DNA from: Beta vulgaris subsp. vulgaris
Taxonomy: Eukaryota; Streptophyta; Magnoliopsida; Caryophyllales; Amaranthaceae
NCBI RefSeq assembly: GCF_026745355.1
Contig: NC_079209.1
Span: 46,174,971-46,238,970, forward strand
Direction: 5' to 3'
DNA: 64,000 nt
The position numbers were made by a program, and so were the translations under genes. Numbering within the stretch: position 1 is the stretch's first letter; every line of letters begins with the position of its first letter. The notes beneath the pieces are model-generated. The model did not search any database, was not told where the DNA came from, and worked only from the letters and a program-made list of their open reading frames with translations. Shown one piece after another: positions 56,201-64,000 of the stretch.

Positions 56201-57482
56201 AAGAAATACTATGTATTAACAAATTTTCATTTTTGTCATTTTACATGCACATAGACTCAAAATAATATGCAATAGTCGGACCAAGGGTGCATTATCTTCA
56301 GCTAGTCTTAGCTTATGCGAACTTATTACTCCTGAACTCTTGTTAGACATGAACTGAACTTATCTTATCTAATTAGATCATCCTGTATTTGTGAATTGAA
56401 CATAGGTAGCTTTATTCGCCTCCAACATAACTTATCTGAACTAGTTTTTCTCAAAAAATGAATACAAGGTGAGGATAACATAAACTGATTCCACAAAAAT
56501 CATCCAAAATCTGACATAGATAATTACCATAATACGAATTCGATTCTGCTCATCTTCAGTAAGAAGAAAATGCAGTCTCAAACGGATGTTGCCCCCACCT
56601 TTAAGAGGAAATAAATCATCCCATATAACTTTTTCAACAATTGATCTAGTTTCAACATCTGCAAAGCAACTTCACTTCCATCACTGGTCATCATTCGGCC
56701 AACATATAGATGCTTAAAATGAGCTCAAATATGTGTGCATATCACACTTTACAAACCTGTATGTGCTATTTCATTCCCTTCAAAATCATGAACTGACACA
56801 TTCAAAATGTCCCGAAGCGATGCTAATGGGCTTAAGGATTCAAAACAACTCAAAAATGTATCATTAGATCTAAGCAAAAGTAGCACTAAATCTAGTATAG
56901 TGAAAAAAGAAGTTAAAGTGACATTACAGAGAAGTTTCTTCCTTGTCCCGCATTTCATGTGCTTTCTTTCCCATAGAAACTGCATTGTCCCATCACTATG
57001 TATTAAGATACAACACAATCTAGAGATTTCATAGTTATGTTACTCGCACTCTTCATCCCGCCTTAAACATTGGTGTCATTTTTTGACACTCAAGACATGA
57101 GAATACACACTTAATTTACACCAAAATTTGGTGACCAAATATATAGAACTTTTTTGATGGGACCAAATATATAAAACTTTACTAAAAGCTATTCAGTCCG
57201 ATACTTGGACACGTACCATGTCATGTCCGAAATGAGTATACGAGTCTAGCAACATCCTACAAAAGATATTTAAACAAAATAAAGCACTTTCCGCACCTTT
57301 AACACCCATTGATGAAGACTGTGGTGGAGATGGAAGTCCCACCAATTCTAGTACTGGTTAAAACAGAAAGTTAATATCAGTTATAACCTGTATGTCACTT
57401 TTCTTGATACACAAACTAGAAAATAAGGAAAAAAAACCTTGAAGAACTACTACTTACCTGAAACATGGATAGTCCCCGGCAT
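53233..57482 (-). CDS. Uncharacterised plant protein: C2-like N-terminus, six ~62-aa repeats, hydrophobic C-terminal tail
   Basis: Eleven exons on the minus strand join in frame into 827 codons plus stop: 57482-57458, 57353-57297, 56979-56928, 56830-56757, 56658-56528, 56114-56029, 55908-55758, 55672-55505, 55456-53873, 53479-53390, 53298-53233. All junctions are GT-AG. Residues 1-113 read MPGTIHVSVLELVGLP, VKVSMGKKAHEMRD, LRDILNVSVHDFEGNEI, WDDLFPLKGGGNIRL, a C2-like beta fold by pattern. The large exon 9 (residues 249-776) holds repeats starting near 287, 349, 411, 473, 532 and 593, each opening about KVPxxKK and rich in Pro, Ser, Thr, Lys and Glu. The tail (residues 808-822, MKIAVMVGFGVLVLL) could be a membrane anchor. 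I recall similar N- and C-termini in unnamed plant proteins; the function is unknown. The exon-3 and exon-6 boundaries were chosen to keep frame and family pattern. Confidence 0.85.
53540..54740 (-). other. Non-repeat part of exon 9 and intron 9 of the repeat-protein gene
   Basis: Below about residue 650 the exon loses its repeats and becomes basic: RRKKFSTDMFSKKYGF, VIEKKWRSKQWKSSQRRVKS, then RYSIDNYRGWMFLDEM and SDDRPFVDVLGG just before the splice donor at 53872. The less repetitive, aromatic-containing sequence suggests a folded segment next to the membrane-like tail. The open frame continues into the intron for 15 codons to 53828, which is probably unused. Confidence 0.5.
53873..55456 (-). 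repeat. Protein-coding tandem repeat, six units of about 186 bp (upper part of exon 9)
   Basis: Within exon 9 a unit of 62 codons (59 and 61 in later copies) recurs from about 55342 down to about 54350. Each unit has KVP..KK, then LS.LET, then a PxxxEE/E..G..LP block and a T.QLSS..xVDTP linker. Units 1, 3 and 5 (counting the KVP start at residue 287 as unit 1) carry NN before the LS.LE block, while units 2 and 4 carry TI.TKP there. Confidence 0.85.
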
Positions 57483-58368
57483 TGAAAATGAAGGACTATA
57501 ATCAGCAAAAAATGTGAAGGGTCAAATTAAATGCAGATTATTACAAGGTAAATAACGAGAAAATGTATTGGAATTTTTTTGGTAGGTTTTGGAGATAGGA
57601 TGGTACTAAGGATTAGATGTGGATGAACCTCAGAGATGGAGTCTAAGAAGGGGACCCACCAAAATTCATAGAATTGCATTAGTGACCTCAAACTTCTACA
57701 TGGCTAAAAGCCTATATGAAGTACAAAATTTGTCTCTTTTAGAAAACTTCAAAACAAAACAAAATAATGTTTCTGCTACGAATTTTGATCGACCATCGAT
57801 GGTGAATAATTTGTGTTTCAAAAATATCTCGATTTGTGCATTATTTTGTAAGCCGAAAAAAATAGCATAGTCAAGGTTTTCGGGGTCAATTTGGCCCTTT
57901 ATGTGTCAAATTTGAGGTCGAAATTTGCAAAAAAGATTAAATACCCCTCAATTTGCATTCCACAAACATTTCGATATGCGTTTATTGCTTTAACGGTTAG
58001 ATATAAAGGAAATTTAATGGAAAAAGTCACGTTTGGAAATTCAACAAGAGTACAAGGTCATTTTTGGGAATTTGAAAACACAGGGTTACCATTAGGAAAT
58101 CGAAAAACTACAAGGTTACCAATGAGAGTTTTCCTATAATTAACCCTAATGAATGTTTTTTTGGATTATTTAATATATTCTCTCTCTACGTTTCCTTCTC
58201 TTCTCTTCTAATTCCTCCATGGCAACAACCTTGCTTACTATCGCAACCACCACCATGTCCACCAACACTACCTTGTGCCCTGTTTGCAAATGTCATCGAA
58301 AATTTGCCACCAACACCACAACCTTGCTCTTTCTCTCTCGCGCCATTCTCAATCGACTATATTCCTCC
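57483..58368. other. Upstream region of the repeat-protein gene; no gene seen
   Basis: This should contain its promoter on the minus strand. AT-rich; short open frames at 57619-58139 do not resemble known proteins. TTCCTCCATGGCAACAACC-type CAACCACCACC runs occur near 58210-58290. Confidence 0.45.
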
Positions 58369-58650
58369 TAGAGGTGATCATGGGCCGGGCCGGACCGCGG
58401 CCAAAAAATTTTGCCCATTGGTCGGGCCGGGCCTAAATTCGGGCCGAATTTTTGTGTCCAAAGCCCACTATTTCGGGCCGAAATTAGCGGGCTTTTGCGG
58501 GCAAAACGGGTCGGGCCAAAAAATAGACTAAAAAGTCATTTTAGGCTTGCCCAAAACCCGCCCAAAACCCAAAAAATACGGCCCGGTCGGGACGGGACGC
58601 GCGGGTCGAAAAATTCTGCCCCAAACCCGGGACCAAAATGATCACCTCTA
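58369..58650. mobile_element. hAT-type MITE, GGGCCGGGCC-rich, copy 1
   Basis: The ends are TAGAGGTGATCATGGGCCGGG and, reversed, TAGAGGTGATCATTTTGGTC, giving a 13-bp perfect inverted terminal repeat. An 8-bp duplication, ATTCCTCC, flanks it (58361-58368, 58651-58658). An 8-bp duplication and TAGAGGTG-like ends point to the hAT superfamily. 282 bp, non-coding, GC-rich. Confidence 0.9.
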
Positions 58651-58939
58651 ATTCCTCCCTCTTCGTCCTTTTTTCTTTCTCAAATTCGGAGTGGGGGTTC
58701 TTTCTGCTCTCTCTCTCTTGCTTCCCTCCATAAACCTCACTTAAAGCAACATCGACATCGAATTCGATAAAAAAAATTCTTGAATTGGAAGAGTTTGAGG
58801 AAAGTAAGCCATGTGAAAAGAGCAATTGGTTGAGTAAATAAAACTCTTGAAGTTTTCTCCATTAACATATATGGTATGGAGGAGAGAGAGTGCGAGATTA
58901 GGTTCCAAAGGGGCTGGATTGTTCTCTATCTTCTTCTTT

Positions 58940-61697
58940 CATTGTTGGTAGAAGTTGGAGGGTGTGATTTGAATACAATCGAAAGGAGTATAATATATAT
59001 TCTTCCTTTGGCCAAGCACAGCACTAACTGCATAATCAATAGATTACACATAATCTCGAAAGCAACACTCTAATCGGGAGGTTGTATGATAGGGGCAATG
59101 ATCAACGCTTCCTTAATCCTGTAAAAAGACTCCACACAAGCATCAGTAAAATCAAAAGTGTTGAGCAACAATAATTGAGTAAGGGGTTCCGCAATTTCTG
59201 AAAAATCTTTTATAAATATGTGATAGAACTCCGCATGACCTAGAAAACTCCACACTCTGTTGACATTCACAGGAGGAGGAAGTTTCTCAATCACCTTAAT
59301 TTTTTCTCTGTCCACCTGGATGCCATTTTCAGATATGAGGTGTCCAAGTACCACTCCTTCATTCACCATGAAGTAGAGGTGATCATGGGCCGGGCCGGGT
59401 TCGGGCCGGGGCCAAAAAAATTTGCCCAATGGCCGGGCCGGGCCTAAATTCGGGCCGAATTTATGTGTCCAAAGCCCGCTATTTCGGGCCTAAATTAGCG
59501 GACTTTTGCGGGCCAAAACGGGCCGGGCCAAAAAATAGACTAAAAAGTCGTTTTTGGCTTTCCCAAAGCCCGCCCAAAGACAAAAAAAACCCGAGCGGGC
59601 CGGGCCCGGCCCGGCCCGCGGGCCCAAAAATTCTGCCCAAAACCCGGCCAAAAAGCGGGTCGGGCCGGGCTCGCGGGTCGGGCCGGGCTCGCGGGTCGGG
59701 CCGGGCTCGCGGGCCGGGCCAAAATGATCACCTCTACCATGAAGTGACACTTTTCCCAATTAAGAAAGATCATGCAAACACACATCAAAGGCAAAACCAT
59801 AAACGCTAAAATCATGCATAAATACCTCCATGATATTCTCGGTGAAATCAGAAAAAATAGTCATCATACATCTCTGAAATGTAGCAGGGGTGTTGCACAA
59901 GCCAAATGACATTCTACGATATATATGCAAAAGTATCATAGGACAGGTGAATGTCGTCTTCTCCTGATCTTCTGGGCGAATGGGAATCTGAAAGAAACCT
60001 GAATATCCATCCAAATAACAGATGTTAATCTTTCTAACACCTGATCAATAAAAGGGATGGGGGAAGTAATCTTTTAAAGTGGCTATGTTTAATCTGCGAT
60101 AGTCAATACACATTCGACAATCTGTAACAATACAAGTATGAATTAGTTCAACCCTATCATTCTTAATAACAATAGTCCCCCCTTTTTTAGGAACAACTTG
60201 AACCAGGCTTACCTACTTAGAATCTGAGATGGGGCAGATGATGCTCGCGTCAAGTAGTTTCATTATTTCCTTCTTCAATACCTCTTGCATATTAGGATTC
60301 AAACATCTTTGGGGTTGTATGCAAGGGCGGTGATTCTCTTCCAAATTTATCTATGCATACAAAAATCAGGACTAATACCCTTTAGATCATCAATACTATA
60401 CTCAATAGCCTTTTTATGCATGTGAAGCACTGTAAGAAGCTGTGAAAGTTGGCTATCTATGAGTTTAGTACTAACAGTCACAGGGCATTCCTCATTATCA
60501 TCAAGAAATGCATATTTGAGGTGAGAAGGTAAAGGCTCAAGTTCTAACTTCTTTACCTGTGACTCGAAATTAGATCAAATAGTCTCCATTACCTTACAGT
60601 CTACTACCTTATCAATGTCAAGGTCATCCAGATCAAGAGTTGTCTCAAATAAATCATCTGACAGAAATTGTTGAAAACCACCATCAGAAATCTCATCTAG
60701 TACATCAGTCTTGCAACATGTGTGCTCAAGCATAGGAGACTTAATAGCATTACTTAGCTTAAAAGTAATAATATCATCACCAACACTTAAAGTTAAAGAG
60801 TAAGATTTTACATCAATAACAGCACCTGCAACACATAAGAAAGCTATACCCAAGATAATGCAAATCTGAATATCTTCTTCCATATCAAGTACTACAAAAT
60901 CCACATGAATGTAGAATTTTCTAGCCCTGACAAGTACATCCTTTAAAATACTCAAAGGATATTTTATAGAACGATCATCCATCTACAAAATAATCTACGT
61001 GCACTTTAAAACTGCCAAGTTCAATTTATTACAGATAGATAAAGGCATAACAGATACACTAACACCTAGGTCACATAAAGCCTTATCTATAAACAATGCA
61101 CCCACATGACAGGGGATGGAAAAACTACCAAGGTCTTTTAGTTTTGGGGGAATTTTATTTTGCAGAACATCACTGCATTCTTCAATTAGAGCAACTCTAT
61201 CTATGCCACCAAAAACTTTCTTCTTAGTAATCATATCTTTCAAAAACTTGGCATACACAGGTACTTGAGAAATTAAATCAGTGAAAGGAACTATTACCTC
61301 AAGATTCTTGACCATAGACATGAACTTACCAAGTTGTTGATCAACCTTTGATTTTTGCATCCTGTGGGGAAAGTTAGTGGTGGTGTAGAAGAATCAGTAA
61401 CCTTCTCCTTGTGCTTCTCTGCTTTACTTACTTTCCCGTGCTCAATTTCAGTTTTTGAGCTATCCTCACCTTCATTTTCATCCACTACATCATTCTGAAG
61501 TGGAGGTGGCAAATTATCATTAGGGATAGGTGGAGCATCACATTGTGTACCGCTTCGAAGAGTGACGGCATCAGTAGTTCCTTTGGGAATTGGTTACCCC
61601 GGTAGATGACTTAGTTGCCTCTGTGCATTATTTTCGGCCACCTGAGAAAGTTGAGTCTCCAAATATTTGGTAGTGTTCTTCAACTCCTTGATGCTCT
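58940..61697 (-). pseudogene. Athila-like Ty3/gypsy fragment (gag end, protease, RT, start of RNase H)
   Basis: Minus-strand remnant without LTRs. The gag end at about 61690-61300 shows ELKNTTKYLETQLSQVAENN and DAVTLRSGTQ. The protease part (61360-60995) has PPKLKDLGSFSIPC and an active-site motif DLGVSVSVMP, Val replacing the usual Ala. The second part (60982-60575) has FYIHVDFVVLDMEED and IILGIAFLCVAGAVIDV. RT pieces: CRMCIDYRRLN (about 60110), MDGYSGFFQIPIRPEDQEKT (60014), FGLCNTPATFQRCM, NWEKCHFM, GHLISENGIQVD and PIIQPPD (59075), then traces of RNase H to about 58940. It is cut at 61697 by the CACTA element and contains hAT MITE copy 2. Confidence 0.88.
59374..59736. mobile_element. hAT-type MITE, GGGCCGGGCC-rich, copy 2, inside the RT pseudogene
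   Basis: It has the same ends as copy 1 (TAGAGGTGATCATGGGCCGGG; reversed TAGAGGTGATCATTTTGGCC). It is flanked by an 8-bp duplication CCATGAAG (59366-59373, 59737-59744). At 363 bp it is longer than copy 1, partly because GGGTCGGGCCGGGCTCGC is repeated three times near 59655-59715. It splits the RT after HFM. Confidence 0.92.
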
Positions 61698-62879
61698 CAC
61701 TAGTGGAAAAAACTGCATGCGCTACTTGTCAAGTGCTTCGGTTGAATAATCAACCCAAGCACTTGTGAATATTTTAATATTAAAAATTCACAAGTGCTTG
61801 GGTTGACTAGTCCACCGGAGCACTTGATGTCAAGTGCTCAGTTTGACAAGTCAACCCAAGCACTTGCACTTGCACATAAGTCATAACCCTCAAGAACTCA
61901 TAACTCCTCCTTCGCTTCCGTCGTGTTACTGCACTCAAACTCCTCCCTCAAGAAAACAACTCGTCGTGCTACTGCGGTCGTCTGTCCACCGAACCTTCTC
62001 ATCCTCCTCTTTCGCTTCCGTCATGCTACTCGCTTCTCCGTCGAACCTTCTCGTCCTCCTCCGTCGCTTGGGTCAAGGCTGCACAATCTTAGCGCTTCTC
62101 CGCCAAACCTTCTCGTCCTCCTCCGTCGCACTCGCTTCTGAGCGCTTCCATCTGGTTAGTATTTTCAATTTTTCATTATTTTTGATCTAATTTCAGTAAT
62201 TTCAGTTTCAAGATTACGCTATTTTCGAAACAACGCAAATTCGCCAAACAAATTTACCTATAATTAGAAACAGTGGATTGAAATTTCTTACCCTGTTAAT
62301 GGTGGATTTTTGCTATGTTAATGGTGGAGAACTACAAAAATTGACCCATTAAAACTAGGTTTTTTTTAACTAAAAATCAGATTCCAATGCTGAAATTTAT
62401 TGCTAATCACATAACCAATCAAGTTGAAATCCAAAAATAGTGAATGATTCTACAACACAATAAGTTTCAGATTACACTTAACAACTAACTAGTATTATCT
62501 GATTACTTCATCATAAAGACCCCAGGAGCTTCCGTCCATAGCAAAGTGCTAGTAACAATAAAAGTTTGATTGAAATGTAACCGTATTTACCACCATTATC
62601 ATAGAAACACTGTAAACAGCTAACATGTCTGCTATGTAACACCTTGTGAACTGACAAAATTTTCCATAATGTAAGTAAAATGCAGATTGATGTGGCCATG
62701 TGTGGTAAGGAAATAGAGAGATAAAACTCACATTTTGACTATTTCACTAGGTGTTAGACGACAAACAAGTTAGCGAAGATACAAGGCAGATTAATGGGCC
62801 AAAAAAATACTTTAGTCACTGTAAAGACGAGTGTAGAAATTGAGCATCAGAAGAAGAAATAGCTCAGTAAACATTTTAC

Positions 62880-63035
62880 CTTAGCAATAGGAGCCATTTC
62901 AACAACTATATGAACAATATGCATTGGGGGCTTTTTGGCTATCCCACCAAAGACGGGTACATGGTAATCGATACCATTTTTATTGTCAAAAATTCCACCA
63001 TCTTCCAACTCCGAGAAAACTAAATCCATCATTAT
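62880..63035 (-). pseudogene. Captured starch synthase III exon fragment
   Basis: The minus strand reads IMMDLVFSELEDGGIFDNKN, GIDYHVPVFGGIAKK, PPMHIVHIVVEMAPIAK and then GTAAAATG, a splice donor. In soluble starch synthase III this stretch joins the carbohydrate-binding region to the glycosyltransferase-5 domain, and the following exon would start with the K-V-G-G-L-G motif. That next exon is not found downstream. Changes such as VVEM and the lack of flanking exons show that it is a fragment, not a gene. Its position inside a CACTA-type element suggests capture. Confidence 0.8.
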
Positions 63036-64000
63036 CGTTTGGGGATAAGAATAGTTATTCCCGGTATACACTTTGCTTTCTTAAACCTATTTTGGTAAAT
63101 ACTTTCAGTCTCCGACTCCACAAACCTAATCCAACTTCAATCTGCTCTCAGAGTATCTAAAGAAAACTAGTAGAATTAGTGCCAATTCCATGAAGATCAG
63201 TGAGAATAAGAGGTGAATCATGGTCGATTACTTAAAATTTTGGACCCGAGAGGAGAGAGAATAGTGAGATAGAGAAAGGCTGGAGGGTATATTTTATAGA
63301 GTTAGGGTTGTAATTTTTGCAAGCGGAACATTGAGAGCTTGTGTTTAGTTTAGTAGTTGTAGTTGGTGTTTGTTTCTTTTGTTAGGCTGATCACGACGAC
63401 TTAAATTTTCTATGGGAGACTAGTTAATCAACTTCCCCTAATTTTGGATTTCCGGGTGGATACGAAGTTGTTGCGTGAAACCATACTTGGAAAATTTGAA
63501 TAATTCTCTCTTAGTTTTTGAGCCTTTTGTTTTTACAATGTATGAGGGTTGATATTAGATTTTGTTTATCTCAATGAAAAAGAAGTTCGAATCATTGCAA
63601 TAGTATGTGTTAGTTTTTGATATCGTTGCTATAGGTGAAAATTCCTTAATTTGTGCACATAACCTGAAAAGACATTTGTTATCAAATGGAGGTACTAATT
63701 ATTTGTAGATGCTGAGAAATCTTTTTGACATCAAATTTGAAACGAAAATGGCATGGTTAGATATGTTTTGACTTTTAAACAAGTATTATGTATACCGGGT
63801 AAAGCAATTATGGAGGAAATTTCAAAGTGGTTAATTCTAGTATGGTTTCGAACCACCAATATGATCGACCTTTTTATAGTTTTGTAAACACTTTAGTTGG
63901 TTATTTATATGTGGCATTCTCTTCAAAACCAACAATTCTTGGTTTTCGAAGTCATTAATAAGTACCTCTCTTTTTTGCTACAATGCTCAGGGTGCCTACA
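63036..64000. other. No gene seen to the window end
   Basis: Sequence upstream (on the minus strand) of the starch synthase fragment. It might include captured intron or non-coding sequence, but I recognise no further exon and no repeat. Confidence 0.4.

Larger units (their letters stand above)
61698..64000. mobile_element. CACTA-type element, left end in window, carrying host gene sequence
   Basis: It starts CACTAGTGGAAAAAACTGC within the gag remnant. Subterminal words CAAGTGCTTGGGTTGACTAGTC and their reverse complements alternate at 61725-61870, the arrangement seen in the CACTA element at 49889. A tandem CTTCTCGTCCTCCTCCGTCGC-type repeat follows (61970-62150). A starch synthase III-like exon lies at 62880-63035. 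No right end (TTTTTTCCACTAGTG followed by TCT) is visible, so the element probably continues beyond the window or is broken. No transposase is seen. Confidence 0.7.

Noticed and set aside
1..64000. tRNA, rRNA, CRISPR, bacterial operon or viral genome features
   Set aside because: No cloverleaf-type B-box pairs, rRNA blocks or spacer arrays were seen; the tRNA-like words found are primer binding sites of retroelements.

Overview
This window is nuclear DNA of a flowering plant, most likely a eudicot. The evidence is spliced genes with GT-AG introns, plant-type Ty3/gypsy and Ty1/copia elements, PIF/Harbinger, CACTA, hAT and Stowaway elements, and two neighbouring genes whose closest relatives I recall as Arabidopsis At2g19560 (EER5/THP1) and At2g19540 (a GRWD1-like WD40 protein). 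I cannot name the species.

Layout. Positions 1-22,922 are almost entirely transposons. A PIF/Harbinger transposase pseudogene (from 896) is split at 1856/10176 by an 8.3-kb LTR element. That element encodes only gag and protease on the minus strand, has a tRNA-Asp-type primer site and carries a perfect GATAT target duplication. It is followed by transposon debris and a 0.94-kb inverted-repeat element. Next comes a minus-strand Tat-type gypsy element (16,455-22,159) with RT, two RNase H domains and integrase; it has lost its 5' end. LTR-like copies rich in GCCCGATCGGGC flank the block at 1-828 and 22,160-22,922, in opposite orientations.

Positions 23,591-57,482 hold three genes. EER5/THP1 (13 exons, plus strand) carries a decayed chromovirus inside intron 7. 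A GRWD1/RRB1-like WD40 gene (12 exons, minus strand) converges on it; it has one GC-AG intron and an apparent 1-base frameshift in exon 9. The third gene (11 exons, minus strand, predicted 827 aa) is not a family I can name: it has a C2-like N-terminus, six repeats of about 62 residues and a short hydrophobic C-terminus. Between the second and third genes lies a copia LTR into which a 1.27-kb CACTA-type element with a TCC target duplication has inserted.

From about 58,370 to the end the sequence is again transposons: two hAT-type MITEs with perfect 8-bp target duplications, a truncated minus-strand gypsy element, and a CACTA-type element starting at 61,698 that carries an exon-like fragment of a starch synthase III gene.

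How the genes relate. EER5/THP1 belongs to the TREX-2 mRNA export complex and the GRWD1-like protein to ribosome assembly. Both are housekeeping genes, and their proximity looks like conserved gene order rather than a shared pathway. All exon coordinates come from reading splice sites and matching remembered family sequences; no alignment or transcript data were used.
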